A stretch of DNA of 64,000 bases from Oceanicola sp. (GCA_017792405.1 CP051231.1:675391-739390); one strand, 5' to 3'; shown: positions 25,946 to 35,784, numbered from the stretch's first letter. Numbers and translations are program-made. The notes: generated by a model not told the origin, from the letters alone.

Positions 25946-27163
25946 ATGGCTGGCAACAACGGCGGCCCCTGGGGCGGCGGATCGTCCGGCGGCGGAGGAG
26001 GCAACGGCGACGATAGCGACCGTGCCAACCGTCCGGGCGGCGGCGGGCGGAGGCCCGGTGAAGGCTCGGGCATCCCCGAAATCGACCAGATCATGAAAAA
26101 GGGCCAGGAGCAGCTTAAGGTGCTCATGGGCGGACGCGGCGGCAACGGCCGTGGCACCGGCGGCGGTGGCCGTGGTGGCGGCGGCGCCCCTTGGCTGACC
26201 GGCGGCACCCTGCTGATCGGCGCCGGCGCAGCCGCGCTGCTCTGGGCCTTTGCCAGCTTCTACACCGTCCGGCCCGAACAGCAGTCGGTCGAGCTTTTCC
26301 TTGGCGAGTTTTCCGATATCGGCACCGAGGGTCTCAACTTTGCCCCCTGGCCGCTGGTGACGGCTGAGGTCATCGACGTGACCACCAACCGCACCGAGGA
26401 TATCGGCGTGCGCCGTGGCCAGTCCGGCAATGACGGCCTGATGCTGACGACCGACGAGAACATCGTCGACATCGACTTTCAGGTGGTCTGGAACGTGAAG
26501 AACGCGGCCGACTTCCTGTTCGCACTCGAGGCGCCCGAAATCACCGTGCGTTCGGTGGCCGAAAGCGCCATGCGCGAGGTGATCGCCCAATCCGAGCTGG
26601 CCCCGATCCTCAACCGGGACCGGGCCTCGATCGAAGCCCGCGTGGACGAGCTGATCCAGCAGATCCTCGACCAGCAGCAAACCGGCATCAACGTGGTCCG
26701 CGTCAACTTCAACAAGGTGGACCCGCCCGCGCAGCAGGTGGCGGTGACCGACATCAACGGCGAGACCAAGACCACCTCCGTGATCGACGCCTTCCGCGAT
26801 GTGCAGGCCGCCGAACAAGAGCGTGACCAGGTGCAACGCCAGGCCGACGCATATGCCAACGGCCGCCTCGCGCAGGCCCGTGGTCAGGGCGCCCGTATTC
26901 TGGAGCAGGCCGAGGCCTACCGCTCCGAGCAGGTGAACCAGGCCACCGGTGAAAGCTCGCGCTTCCTGTCGGTGCTCGAAGAGTATCGCGCCGCGCCTGA
27001 GGTCACCCGCAAGCGCCTCTATCTCGAAACGATGGAGAAGGTGCTGGGCGATATCGACAAGATCATCCTTGAAAATCAAGGGGGTGAAGGCGGACAGGGC
27101 GTGGTGCCCTATCTGCCGCTGAATGAGCTGCGCCGATCCGGCAGCACGGGAGGGAGCAACTGA
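25946..27163 (+). CDS. hflK: HflK, FtsH protease modulator (SPFH/band 7)
   Basis: 405 residues. A Gly/Asn-rich cytoplasmic head (about 1-85) precedes one membrane span (LLIGAGAAALLWAFASFYTV) and a periplasmic SPFH domain with VRPEQQSVELFLG and a long coiled coil (QERDQVQRQADAYANGRLA). HflK and HflC form a cage around FtsH and temper its proteolysis. AGGAAAGAG precedes the ATG. Its stop overlaps the hflC start by one base (TGATG). Confidence 0.95.
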   Translation: MAGNNGGPWGGGSSGGGGGNGDDSDRANRPGGGGRRPGEGSGIPEIDQIMKKGQEQLKVLMGGRGGNGRGTGGGGRGGGGAPWLTGGTLLIGAGAAALLWAFASFYTVRPEQQSVELFLGEFSDIGTEGLNFAPWPLVTAEVIDVTTNRTEDIGVRRGQSGNDGLMLTTDENIVDIDFQVVWNVKNAADFLFALEAPEITVRSVAESAMREVIAQSELAPILNRDRASIEARVDELIQQILDQQQTGINVVRVNFNKVDPPAQQVAVTDINGETKTTSVIDAFRDVQAAEQERDQVQRQADAYANGRLAQARGQGARILEQAEAYRSEQVNQATGESSRFLSVLEEYRAAPEVTRKRLYLETMEKVLGDIDKIILENQGGEGGQGVVPYLPLNELRRSGSTGGSN

Positions 27164-28341
27164 TGAACCGCCTGTCCTATCTCCTTCCGATCGTCGCCAT
27201 CGCCCTTGCGGCGCTGCTGTCGTCGATCTTCATCGTCGATGAGCGCGAGCAGGTGCTCGTCCTGCGCTTCGGCCAAATCAAGCAGGAACGCACCGAGCCG
27301 GGCCTCTACTTCAAGGTGCCGCTCTTCGATGAAGTGGTGGATTACGAAGATCGTATCCTCTCCATCGAAACGCCGCTGATCGAGGTGACACCGGCCGATG
27401 ACCGCCGCCTCGTGGTGGATGCCTTCGTGCTCTGGCGCATCACCGACATGGTGCAGTTCCGTCAGGCCATCGGCATCGGCGACGAACGCGCCGCGCAGAT
27501 CCAGCTGAACGACATTCTCGACGGTCAGATCCGCGCCGTGCTCGGCTCCGAGGGGGTGACTTCCAACACCATCCTCTCGCCCGAGCGGACCGCTCTGATG
27601 GATCAGATCGAGGTGCGGGTGAACGACCGTGCCGGCGAGCTGGGCATCGAGGTTGTGGATGTGCGCCTGCGCCAGACCAACCTGCCCGAGCAGAACTTCG
27701 ACGCCACGCTGAAGCGGATGATCGCCGAGCGGGAACGTGAGGCCATCGATGAACGGGCCCGCGGTCAGGAAGCCGGCCAGCGTGTGCGCGCTGCCGCCGA
27801 CCGGACCTACGCCGAGATCATCGCGGAGGCCAACCGGGATGCCCGTATCATCCAGGGTCAAGCCGACGCAGAGCGTAACCGGATCTTTGCCGAAGCCTAT
27901 GGCCAGGATCAGGAGTTCTTCGAGTTCTACCGCTCGCTTTCGGCCTATGAAAACTCGCTGAAGGGCAACAACTCCTCCATGGTGATGAGCCCCGACTCCG
28001 AGTTCTTCAACTACCTGCGCACCGATGGGTCGGGCTCCGGCGTGGCCCCCGCGCCGGTCGACGAGGCCGCCGCTGCGGCAGCACGGGCCGCCAACGAGGC
28101 CGCCATCCGTGCCGCCGAGGAGAGCGCCGCCGAAACCGCAAGCGAGGCCGAAGCGGTGATCGAGGAGCTTCCCGATACCTCCGTGGCCGGGGAGGCCGCT
28201 GAAGGCGCGACGGGCGAGACCGCTCCCGCCGAGGCAGCTCCTGCCGAAGAGGCGCCTGTGGGACAGGCACCGGTAGAGGAGGCTCCCGCCGAGGAGGCTC
28301 CGGCTGAAGAGGCCCCCGCCGACGACACCACGGGGAACTGA
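27163..28341 (+). CDS. hflC: HflC, FtsH protease modulator with long Ala/Glu/Pro tail
   Basis: 392 residues. N-terminal membrane span, then SPFH domain (FIVDEREQVLVLRFGQIKQE) and coiled coil with the conserved RSLSAYENSL. Residues from about 290 onward form an Ala/Glu-rich tail ending in four near-identical EEAPA units, about 100 residues beyond ordinary HflC. Works with HflK. It is directly followed by a DUF2065 gene. Confidence 0.95.
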   Translation: MNRLSYLLPIVAIALAALLSSIFIVDEREQVLVLRFGQIKQERTEPGLYFKVPLFDEVVDYEDRILSIETPLIEVTPADDRRLVVDAFVLWRITDMVQFRQAIGIGDERAAQIQLNDILDGQIRAVLGSEGVTSNTILSPERTALMDQIEVRVNDRAGELGIEVVDVRLRQTNLPEQNFDATLKRMIAEREREAIDERARGQEAGQRVRAAADRTYAEIIAEANRDARIIQGQADAERNRIFAEAYGQDQEFFEFYRSLSAYENSLKGNNSSMVMSPDSEFFNYLRTDGSGSGVAPAPVDEAAAAAARAANEAAIRAAEESAAETASEAEAVIEELPDTSVAGEAAEGATGETAPAEAAPAEEAPVGQAPVEEAPAEEAPAEEAPADDTTGN

Positions 28342-28344
28342 CCC

Positions 28345-28539
28345 ATGGCCACGGCGCTCCTTGCGCTGGGCGCTATCCTGATGATCGAGGGGCTGGTGAT
28401 TGCACTGGCCCCTCAGATTTATGAAGACTTCCTCCGCTGGCTGGTCAGCTTGCCAGTGGAGGCTCGCCGCACCGTGGGCTTTCTGGCCCTGACCGGCGGC
28501 GCGCTCCTGATCTGGGGCGCAGCATGGATCGGCGGCTGA
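28345..28539 (+). CDS. DUF2065 (YjeT-like) small membrane protein
   Basis: 64 residues with two membrane spans (LLALGAILMIEGLVIALAP and TVGFLALTGGALLIWGAAW). DUF2065 genes sit after hflC in many proteobacteria; the function is not known. Starts three bases after the hflC stop and is surely co-transcribed. Confidence 0.9.
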   Translation: MATALLALGAILMIEGLVIALAPQIYEDFLRWLVSLPVEARRTVGFLALTGGALLIWGAAWIGG

Positions 28540-28829
28540 CCGCTCCCGCATGGCCCTGTGGCCCGCGCCACCGGCGCATGACGGCAGATTTCATCCCTTG
28601 CGGCAACGCGGACCCTTGCGCCAGTGGCGCCCGGCTGAAACACTCCCGGCCAAGGGCTGACGCGGTTCTCACGGCCAAGTGACGCACCGCGAGAGCCATT
28701 GAGTTGCGCTTTCGCCTCCCTATCTGGGAAATAGGCAGAAGCAGATAGGGGCATCTGACCGGCTGACCCCCCGCACAGCCCGGGGTTCGCGCCGGCCGGT
28801 CCGCCCTGACGATCAAGGGAGACCATCCA

Positions 28830-30317
28830 GTGACTTCACAGGCAATTGCAAAAACAATGGTGCAGGACCGGCGCAGCACCTTCGCGCTGCGCAGCCTCTT
28901 CGCGCTGCTCATCGGTCTGGCACTGATCACCGCGCAGGCGGTGAACGCCCAGTCCCGCACCATCCCCGGCAGCTTTGCCGACCTTGCCGACCAGATCAGC
29001 CCTTCCGTGGTGAACATCACCACCTCCACCACCGTCTCGCGCCGCACCGGCCCGACGCCGCAGGTGCCCGAAGGCTCGCCCTTCGAGGATTTTTTCCGCG
29101 ATTTCCTCGATCGTGAGGGCAACCCCGATCGTCCGCGCCGCAGCTCGGCGCTGGGCTCGGGCTTCGTGATCTCCGAGGATGGCTACATCGTCACCAACAA
29201 CCACGTCATCGAGGGCGCGGACGAGATCACCATCGAGTTCTTCTCCGGCCAAGAGTTGCCCGCCGAGGTGGTGGGCACCGATGCCAACACCGACATCGCC
29301 CTGCTGAAGGTCACCCCCGAGGAGGCGCTGCCTTTCGTGCCCTTCGGCGACAGCAACACCGCCCGCGTGGGCGACTGGGTGATCGCCATGGGCAACCCGC
29401 TGGGGCAGGGCTTCTCGGTCTCCGCCGGTATCGTCTCGGCCCGCAACCGGGCGCTCTCCGGCACCTATGACGATTACATCCAGACTGACGCTGCCATCAA
29501 CCGCGGCAACTCCGGCGGCCCGCTGTTCAACATGGATGGCGAAGTGATCGGGGTGAACACCGCGATCCTGTCGCCCAACGGTGGCTCCATCGGCATCGGC
29601 TTCTCGATGGCCTCCAACGTGGTGACCAAGGTCGTTGCCCAGCTGAAGGAATACGGCGAGACCCGCCGCGGCTGGCTCGGCGTCCGCATTCAGGACGTGA
29701 CCCCGGACGTGGCCGAAGCCATCGGCCTGACCCCCGCCAAAGGCGCGCTGGTCACCGATGTGCCTGAAGGCCCCGCCATGGACGCAGGCATGAAGTCGGG
29801 CGACGTGATCATCAGCTTCGACGGCCAAGAAGTCGAAGACGTGCGCGGCCTCGTCCGCCGCGTCGGCAACACCGAGGTCGGCAAGACCGTCCGGATGAAG
29901 GTCTTCCGTGACGGCAGCACCGAGACGCTGAAGGTCACCCTCGGCCGCCGCGAAGAAGCCGAAGGCGCCGTGCCTGCCGTGGCGGATGGCGGCGAGGAAG
30001 GCGAGCCCGAAGCGCCGCAAGAGCAGGAGCTTCTCGGCCTGACGGTGACCACGCTGACCGACGAGCTGCGCGAGCAGATGAGCCTCGACGGCAATGAGGA
30101 AGGCCTCGTGATCAAGGAGGTCGACGAGATGTCGGAGGCCTACGAGAAAGGTCTGCGCGCTGGCGACATCATCACCGAAGCCGGGCAGCAGAAGGTCCGC
30201 GCCGTGAACGACCTCGAAGACCGGGTGGAAGAGGCCCGCGAGGCTGGCCGCAAATCGCTCCTGCTGCTGATCCGCCGTTCCGGCGAGCCCCGCTTCGTGG
30301 CGCTCTCTCTGGAATGA
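28830..30317 (+). CDS. degP: Periplasmic serine protease, DegP/MucD (Do) family
   Basis: 495 residues. N-terminal export signal (about 20-41, ending VNAQS), trypsin-like domain with the triad H125 (TNNHVIEG), D155 (NTDIALLK) and S228 (NRGNSGGPLF), then two PDZ domains (about 275-370 and 400-490) joined by a Glu-rich linker. GTG start, supported by AAGGGAGA 8 bases upstream. Degrades or chaperones misfolded envelope proteins, matching the upstream HflKC quality-control genes; it has its own 290-base upstream region and likely its own promoter. A strong terminator follows. Confidence 0.95.
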   Translation: MTSQAIAKTMVQDRRSTFALRSLFALLIGLALITAQAVNAQSRTIPGSFADLADQISPSVVNITTSTTVSRRTGPTPQVPEGSPFEDFFRDFLDREGNPDRPRRSSALGSGFVISEDGYIVTNNHVIEGADEITIEFFSGQELPAEVVGTDANTDIALLKVTPEEALPFVPFGDSNTARVGDWVIAMGNPLGQGFSVSAGIVSARNRALSGTYDDYIQTDAAINRGNSGGPLFNMDGEVIGVNTAILSPNGGSIGIGFSMASNVVTKVVAQLKEYGETRRGWLGVRIQDVTPDVAEAIGLTPAKGALVTDVPEGPAMDAGMKSGDVIISFDGQEVEDVRGLVRRVGNTEVGKTVRMKVFRDGSTETLKVTLGRREEAEGAVPAVADGGEEGEPEAPQEQELLGLTVTTLTDELREQMSLDGNEEGLVIKEVDEMSEAYEKGLRAGDIITEAGQQKVRAVNDLEDRVEEAREAGRKSLLLLIRRSGEPRFVALSLE

Positions 30318-30344
30318 TCTGAATTCTCACAGGCGAGAAAACCT

Positions 30345-30374
30345 GGCCCGCGCTCCCCGCGCGGGCCTTTTTAT
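30345..30374 (+). terminator. Rho-independent terminator after degP
   Basis: Perfect 9-bp stem GGCCCGCGC / GCGCGGGCC with loop TCCCC followed by a T-rich run (TTTTTATT), 28 bases after the stop. Confidence 0.92.
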
Positions 30375-30465
30375 TGCCCTGCCGCTGGTCAATGGCGCGC
30401 CCTGCGGGCGCATTCCATTTTACTGTTTTGGCGCCCGTGGCCGCCGCTGCGGTTAAGTGGCGGGC

Positions 30466-31434
30466 CTAGGGAAGGGGCTCCGGGTTCACCGAAGCAGGTG
30501 CCCCGGCATGCGCGTTGAAGAACGCGATCGTGCGGGCGAAGAACGCGTCGCGCACATCCGGCGTTTCCATCAGAATCTCATGTTCCGCGCCCTCCGGCTC
30601 CACCAGCTCCGCACCGGGCCATGTGGCCATGCGGGTGCGCACCGCTGCCGGATCGACGATGCGCTCATTGCCGCCAAGGTAGGTCAGGCAGGGCAGGTCG
30701 GGTGCGGAGGCACGCAGCAGGGCGCGCATCTCCACCAACGCGCGGTTCAGCCAATGCAGGCTGGGACCGCCGAGGGCCAACTCGGGGTGCGCGGTGAGCT
30801 GGGCCCGCATGTAGAGCCACATCTCTTCGTCACGGGTGAGCATGTTGCCCGCGAATTCGGCGGCCAGCGCATAGGTCTCGGGCTGGGTGCCGGGGGCATA
30901 ACGCCCGCCCATGCCGAGCGGGCGCGAGAGGGCCGAGAGTACCCAAGCCGCTGGGCGCACCGCCGGATGAAACCGGATGCCCCACATCGGCGCCGAGAAG
31001 GCGGCAGCCTTCAGATCGAGCCTCTGCGCGGCGCGCAGCCCGATGCACCCGCCCATCGAATGGCCGATCAGCACGCGGGGCAGGGGGCCGCCTTCCAACG
31101 CGGTGACGGCCTCGACCATCGCGTCCACGTCGAGCTGATAATCGGCAAATTCGTCCACGTGGCCGGTGGCCGGGTCTTTCAACGCCCGGTCGGCAAGGCC
31201 CTGGCCGCGCCAGTCCATCGCCGCCATGTTCCATCCCGCCGCCACGTATTCCCGCGCGGCGCGGCCATATTTCTCGATGTATTCAGTCCGGCCGGGGAAG
31301 AAGAGGATAGTGCCCTTCGCCGTTTCGGCGGGCCACCACCCCATCCGCACCTGCACCCCGTCGGCGCAGGTCAGCCAATAGGCGCGGCCCCCCTCGGGGC
31401 CGTCCGCCTCATCGTATAGCGGGGCGTCCTGCAA
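30466..31434 (-). CDS. Alpha/beta hydrolase, lysophospholipase (PldB)-like
   Basis: 322 residues. Nucleophile elbow GHSMGG (about residue 148), oxyanion region FFPGRTEYIEKYG, and the late catalytic His in EGAEHEILME. The GRTEYIEKYG motif is typical of the PldB/monoglyceride-lipase group in alphaproteobacteria. Presumed to cleave lysophospholipid or monoacylglycerol. It sits 3 bases downstream of the SCP2 gene on the same strand, hinting at a shared lipid role. Confidence 0.88.
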   Translation of the reverse strand: MQDAPLYDEADGPEGGRAYWLTCADGVQVRMGWWPAETAKGTILFFPGRTEYIEKYGRAAREYVAAGWNMAAMDWRGQGLADRALKDPATGHVDEFADYQLDVDAMVEAVTALEGGPLPRVLIGHSMGGCIGLRAAQRLDLKAAAFSAPMWGIRFHPAVRPAAWVLSALSRPLGMGGRYAPGTQPETYALAAEFAGNMLTRDEEMWLYMRAQLTAHPELALGGPSLHWLNRALVEMRALLRASAPDLPCLTYLGGNERIVDPAAVRTRMATWPGAELVEPEGAEHEILMETPDVRDAFFARTIAFFNAHAGAPASVNPEPLP

Positions 31435-31437
31435 GCC

Positions 31438-31725
31438 TCAGCTCAGCGCGCCGCCGAGCTTCATCGCCATGCCCATATCGCCATCCACCTTTAGGCGGCC
31501 GCCCATGAAGGCGGCGGTGGGGTTGAGATCGCCGGAGAGAATCGACTGGAAGGTCTCGGCATCGGCGGTCATCGTCACTTCGGCCTCATCGTCACCGGCG
31601 CGGGCGCCGTTCTGGTCGACGATGATCGAGCCTTCGTCTTCGATCACGAACTTCGCGGTGCCGTCAAACCCGCCATCCATCTTCTCGTTCAGGGCCGCAA
31701 CGGCGCCTTCGACAACTGCACTCAT
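31438..31725 (-). CDS. SCP2 sterol/lipid-carrier domain protein
   Basis: 95 residues made of one SCP2 domain (VVEGAVAALNEKMDGGFDGT, ADAETFQSILSGDLNPTAAFMGGRLKVDGDMG). Binds a hydrophobic ligand in family members. The start at 31725 is set by GGAAGGAG 7 bases upstream; a longer frame adds an unlikely leader. Leads the hydrolase gene in a two-gene operon. Confidence 0.92.
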   Translation of the reverse strand: MSAVVEGAVAALNEKMDGGFDGTAKFVIEDEGSIIVDQNGARAGDDEAEVTMTADAETFQSILSGDLNPTAAFMGGRLKVDGDMGMAMKLGGALS

Positions 31726-31798
31726 TCCTGTTCTCCTTCCAATGTGACCGACCGGGGGCTTGGCAGTCCCGGCGCTTGCGCTAAACTCATGCACAGAT

Positions 31799-32440
31799 AT
31801 GCGACCCTTGGCCAGACACCTCAACTTTCACGTCACGGCATTTGCCGTGTTGCTGGCTTTTGCCGCACCTCTCGCCGCGCAGGAGGAAAACGCCCCCGAC
31901 GCGCCGCCCGAGATGCCCACGCCCTCGCCCGAGGTTGCCGTGGCGCCCGAGCCCGAGGGCGGGCGCCCCTCGCTCGATCAGCTCTTTGCCGAACTGTCCC
32001 AGCCCGAGCAGATGGGCTGGCAGCGGATCGAAGATGCGATCTGGATCGAGTGGTCGCGCTCCGGCTCCGCCTCGATGGACCTGTTGCTCAAGCAGGGCCG
32101 CGAGGCGCTGGAGCGGCAAGACTACGAGCTCGCCATCGAGCACCTCACCGCGCTCACCGATCACGCGCCGGAGTTTGCCGAAGGCTTCAACGCCCGGGCC
32201 ACCGCCTTCTTCCAGCTCGATGAATACGGGCTGGCGTTGGAGGATATTCGCCGCACGCTGGAGCTGAACCCGCGCCACTTCGCGGCGCTCACCGGCCTCG
32301 CCGTGATCATGGAGCAGATGGGCGAGGAGGCCCGGGCGCTCACCGCCTATCAGGAAGTGCTCAAGATCCACCCCCATCGCCCCAACGTGAAAGAGGCCGT
32401 CGAGCGGCTCGAGTTCACCGTGATGGGCAAGCGCATCTGA
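31799..32440 (+). CDS. Exported TPR-repeat protein
   Basis: 213 residues with a signal sequence (HVTAFAVLLAFAAPLAAQ), a Pro/Glu-rich segment and two to three TPR units (LERQDYELAIEHLTALTDHA, YGLALEDIRRTLELNPRHFA, ARALTAYQEVLKIHP). Function unknown; TPRs mediate protein contacts in the periplasm. The ATG at 31799 gives the signal peptide; a longer frame from 31760 overlaps the divergent SCP2 promoter. Confidence 0.85.
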   Translation: MRPLARHLNFHVTAFAVLLAFAAPLAAQEENAPDAPPEMPTPSPEVAVAPEPEGGRPSLDQLFAELSQPEQMGWQRIEDAIWIEWSRSGSASMDLLLKQGREALERQDYELAIEHLTALTDHAPEFAEGFNARATAFFQLDEYGLALEDIRRTLELNPRHFAALTGLAVIMEQMGEEARALTAYQEVLKIHPHRPNVKEAVERLEFTVMGKRI

Positions 32441-32470
32441 CGCGCCCCCAAGCCTGACAAGAGAGGCCCT

Positions 32471-35386
32471 ATGGGCGGCGAACACGCGCGGATCACGGCC
32501 CTTCTTGGGCCCACCAACACCGGCAAGACCCATTTCGCCATCGAGCGGATGCTGTCTTACCCCTCCGGGGTCATCGGCCTGCCGCTGCGGCTGCTGGCCC
32601 GCGAAGTCTATGACAAGATCGTCGGGCTGCGCGGCCCCAATGCGGTGGCGCTGATCACCGGCGAAGAACGCATCATGCCGCCGCGCCCGCGCTTCTGGGT
32701 CTGCACCGTCGAGGCGATGCCGGTCACCGGCGAGCATGACTTTCTGGCGGTGGACGAGATCCAGCTCTGCGCCGATGCCGAGCGCGGCCACATCTTCACC
32801 GACCGGCTGTTGCACGCCCGCGGGCGTGTGGAGACCATCTTCATGGGTGCAGAGACCATGCGCTCGACCATCGCCCAGCTGGTGCCACGTGCCCAGTTCG
32901 TCAAACGCGAGCGGTTTTCTCACCTGACCTACGCGGGTTCGAAAAAGATAAGCCGAATGCCCGCGCGCTCGGCCATCGTCGGCTTTTCGGTTGAAAACGT
33001 CTATGCCATCGCCGAGCTGATCCGCCGCCAGAAGGGCGGCTGCGCGGTGGTCATGGGGGCGCTCTCCCCCCGTACCCGCAATGCGCAAGTCGAGCTCTAT
33101 CAAAACGGTGATGTCGATTACCTCGTCGCCACCGATGCCATCGGCATGGGGCTCAACCTCGACCTGCATCACGTCGCCTTTTCTGCCACGTCCAAATTCG
33201 ACGGGCGGCGCATGCGCCCGCTCACGGCGCAGGAGCTGGGGCAGATCGCCGGCCGCGCCGGGCGCTACCAGCGCGACGGCTCCTTTGGCGTGACCGGTGA
33301 GGCCGCGCCTCTGCATGAAGAGACCGTGGAGGCGATCACCGAGCACCGCTTCGAGCCGATCCGCAAGCTGGAGTGGCGCAACCCCGAGCTGGATTATCGC
33401 ACCCCCGCCCATCTGATCGCCTCGCTGGAGGCCCGGCCCGACAACCTGCTGCTCGCCCGCGCCCGCGAGGCGGATGACCTCGGCGCGCTTAAGGCCCTTG
33501 CCGCCATGCCTGAGCTGGCCCCGCGCACCACGTCGCGCGCCGACACCAAGCTGCTCTGGGATGTCTGCCGCATCCCCGATTTTCGCGGCATCTCCCATGC
33601 CGAACACGCCAGCCTTCTGGCCAAGATCTTCGCTGACCTTCACGGGCTTGGCCGCATCCCCGACGACTGGTTCGCCCGCCAGATCAAACGCATCGACCGA
33701 ACCGATGGCGACATTGATACGTTGTCCAAGCGGCTGGCATATATCCGCACATGGACCTACGTGGCCCAACGCAAGGGCTGGCTCGACGACGAATCCCATT
33801 GGCGCGGCGCGACCCGCGCGGTAGAAGACCGCCTGTCAGATGCCCTTCACGGCGCACTGACCCAAAGATTTGTCGACCGGCGCACCTCAGCATTGCTGCG
33901 GCGGTTGAAACAGAAGGAGAGCCTCGTGGCTGACGTGAACGACAAGGGTGAAGTGGCGATCGACGGCCACGTTGTGGGCCGGCTCGAGGGCTTCCGCTTC
34001 AGGCAGGCCGACACCAGCGATGCCGGAGAGGCCAAGACCCTGCGCTCTGCCGCCGTGGCCGCCCTCGGCCCGCAGTTCTCGCTACTCTCCGACCGGTTCT
34101 ACAACGCGCCAGATACCGAGCTCGACTTCACCGAGCAGGGCGGGCTGATGTGGGGCGAACATGCCGTCGGCAAGCTGGTCAAAGGCTCCGAGGCGCTCAA
34201 GCCGCAGGTGCAGGCTTTCGTCGATGACGAGGCGGGCGCCGAGGTGGCCGAGAAGGTCACGCGCCGGCTCCAGCACTTCATCGACCGCAAGATCGCCGCG
34301 CTCTTCGAGCCGCTGATGAACGTGCAGAACGATGAGGCGCTGACCGGGCTTGCCCGCGGCTTCGGCTTCCAGCTGATCGAGGCGCTCGGCGTCATTCCCC
34401 GCGAGCAGGTCGCGCAAGATGTGAAGGCGCTGGACCAGGACGCGCGCGGTGCGCTGCGCAAGCACGGCGTCCGCTTCGGCCAGTTCACCATCTTCATGCC
34501 GCTGTTGCTCAAGCCCGCGCCCACCCGCCTGCGCCTGGTGCTCTGGTCGCTGGCCCAAGGTCTTCAGGAGTTCCCCGAGAGCCCCCCGCCGGGCCTCGTG
34601 ACCATCCCCGCGCCGCAGGGCATGCCTGAGGGCTACGCGCCGATGTCGGGCTACCGCAGCGCAGGCAGCCGCGCGATCCGCATCGACATGCTGGAGCGCC
34701 TCGCCGACCAATTGCGCGGGCAAGACAGCCGCGGCGGCTTTGAGGCCACCGCAGACATGCTCTCGATCACCGGCATGACGCTGGAGCAGTTCGCCGACCT
34801 CATGGGCGGCCTTGGCTACAAGGCCGAGAAGGGCGAGCGCGCCAAGGTCAAACCGGTCGACGCCGTTGTGCCCGAGGCCGAAGGGGCCGCCGCGCCCGAG
34901 GGCGACGTGCCGGTGATGGACGCCGCCGAGGCCCAGCCCGAAGGCGGCATCATCGAGCAGCCCACGCCCGACACTCCGGCCGATGACATCTCGCCGGAGG
35001 CCGAGGCCCTGCCCGATGCCGGCGAGGCCCCCGTGGCCGAAACCCCCGCCGAGCCTCTGCCCGACGAGCCAGTGGTGGAAACGCCCGCCGAAGAGCTCAC
35101 CCCCGGCACGGCGCCGGATGCCGAGATCGCAGGCCCCGAGATGGAGGTGTTCTACACCTTCACATGGGGCGGCAACCGCGGCGGCCGCCGCAATGAACAG
35201 CAAGGCAACCGCCCGAAAGGGCAGGGAAAGGGCAAGCCGCGCGGCAAGGGTGGCCCCAAAGGCAAGGGCGGTTCCCGCCGCGACGAAGGCGCCAAGAGCT
35301 TCCAGTCCCGCCCGCCCCGCAAGGAAAAGCAGATCGACCCCGACAACCCCTTCGCCCAGGCGCTGATGGGGCTGAAGAAGGAGTGA
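32471..35386 (+). CDS. Suv3-like DExH RNA helicase
   Basis: 971 residues. Walker A GPTNTGKTH (13-21), DExH-box VDEIQ, helicase motif VI GQIAGRAGRYQRDG, and a DUF5/Suv3-type C region. Residues about 800-910 are an acidic Ala/Glu/Pro stretch and the last 60 are Gly/Arg/Lys-rich (GGNRGGRRN, KGGPKGKGGSRR), a likely RNA-binding tail. Mitochondrial Suv3 unwinds RNA for degradation; the bacterial homologue is probably involved in RNA turnover. Its stop overlaps the S4-domain gene (GTGA), and S4, FdxA and CarD follow in the order usual for Rhodobacterales. Confidence 0.88.
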   Translation: MGGEHARITALLGPTNTGKTHFAIERMLSYPSGVIGLPLRLLAREVYDKIVGLRGPNAVALITGEERIMPPRPRFWVCTVEAMPVTGEHDFLAVDEIQLCADAERGHIFTDRLLHARGRVETIFMGAETMRSTIAQLVPRAQFVKRERFSHLTYAGSKKISRMPARSAIVGFSVENVYAIAELIRRQKGGCAVVMGALSPRTRNAQVELYQNGDVDYLVATDAIGMGLNLDLHHVAFSATSKFDGRRMRPLTAQELGQIAGRAGRYQRDGSFGVTGEAAPLHEETVEAITEHRFEPIRKLEWRNPELDYRTPAHLIASLEARPDNLLLARAREADDLGALKALAAMPELAPRTTSRADTKLLWDVCRIPDFRGISHAEHASLLAKIFADLHGLGRIPDDWFARQIKRIDRTDGDIDTLSKRLAYIRTWTYVAQRKGWLDDESHWRGATRAVEDRLSDALHGALTQRFVDRRTSALLRRLKQKESLVADVNDKGEVAIDGHVVGRLEGFRFRQADTSDAGEAKTLRSAAVAALGPQFSLLSDRFYNAPDTELDFTEQGGLMWGEHAVGKLVKGSEALKPQVQAFVDDEAGAEVAEKVTRRLQHFIDRKIAALFEPLMNVQNDEALTGLARGFGFQLIEALGVIPREQVAQDVKALDQDARGALRKHGVRFGQFTIFMPLLLKPAPTRLRLVLWSLAQGLQEFPESPPPGLVTIPAPQGMPEGYAPMSGYRSAGSRAIRIDMLERLADQLRGQDSRGGFEATADMLSITGMTLEQFADLMGGLGYKAEKGERAKVKPVDAVVPEAEGAAAPEGDVPVMDAAEAQPEGGIIEQPTPDTPADDISPEAEALPDAGEAPVAETPAEPLPDEPVVETPAEELTPGTAPDAEIAGPEMEVFYTFTWGGNRGGRRNEQQGNRPKGQGKGKPRGKGGPKGKGGSRRDEGAKSFQSRPPRKEKQIDPDNPFAQALMGLKKE

Positions 35387-35784
35387 CAGGGGCCGCGCCG
35401 GAGCGCCAGCCGCCGGGCGAGGCCACCAGCCTGCGCATTGACAAATGGCTCTTCCACGCCCGCTTCTTCAAAACCCGCAGCCTCGCCGCCAAGCTGGTGA
35501 GCGAGGGCAAGCTGCGGGTCGATGGCACGCCCATCTCCAAGCCCTCCCGCACCGTTTCGCCCGGCGACACGCTGACCTTCCCGAAGGACCGGCACATCCG
35601 CGTCATCCGCATCGTTGCGCTGGGCACCCGCCGTGGCCCGGCCCCCGAGGCCCAAGCGCTCTACGAAGATCTCGCCCCGCCAGAACGCCCGTCCCGCGAT
35701 CCGGGCGAACCGAAGGCCGACGTTCGCCCGACTGCGCGTGATCGACGCATCGCGCTCCGAATGCGTGGCAAGTCGCTTGAATGA
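35383..35784 (+). CDS. S4-domain RNA-binding protein (Hsp15-like)
   Basis: 133 residues with an S4 domain at about 17-80 (LRIDKWLFHARFFKTRSLAAKLVSEGKLRV) and a basic tail. Hsp15 relatives bind stalled 50S subunits carrying nascent chains. GTG start overlapping the helicase stop; a shared role in RNA handling is plausible. Confidence 0.9.
   Translation: MTGAAPERQPPGEATSLRIDKWLFHARFFKTRSLAAKLVSEGKLRVDGTPISKPSRTVSPGDTLTFPKDRHIRVIRIVALGTRRGPAPEAQALYEDLAPPERPSRDPGEPKADVRPTARDRRIALRMRGKSLE

Noticed and set aside
31787..33799. 670-residue minus-strand frame across the TPR and helicase genes
   Set aside because: Spans two genuine plus-strand genes and has no family features.
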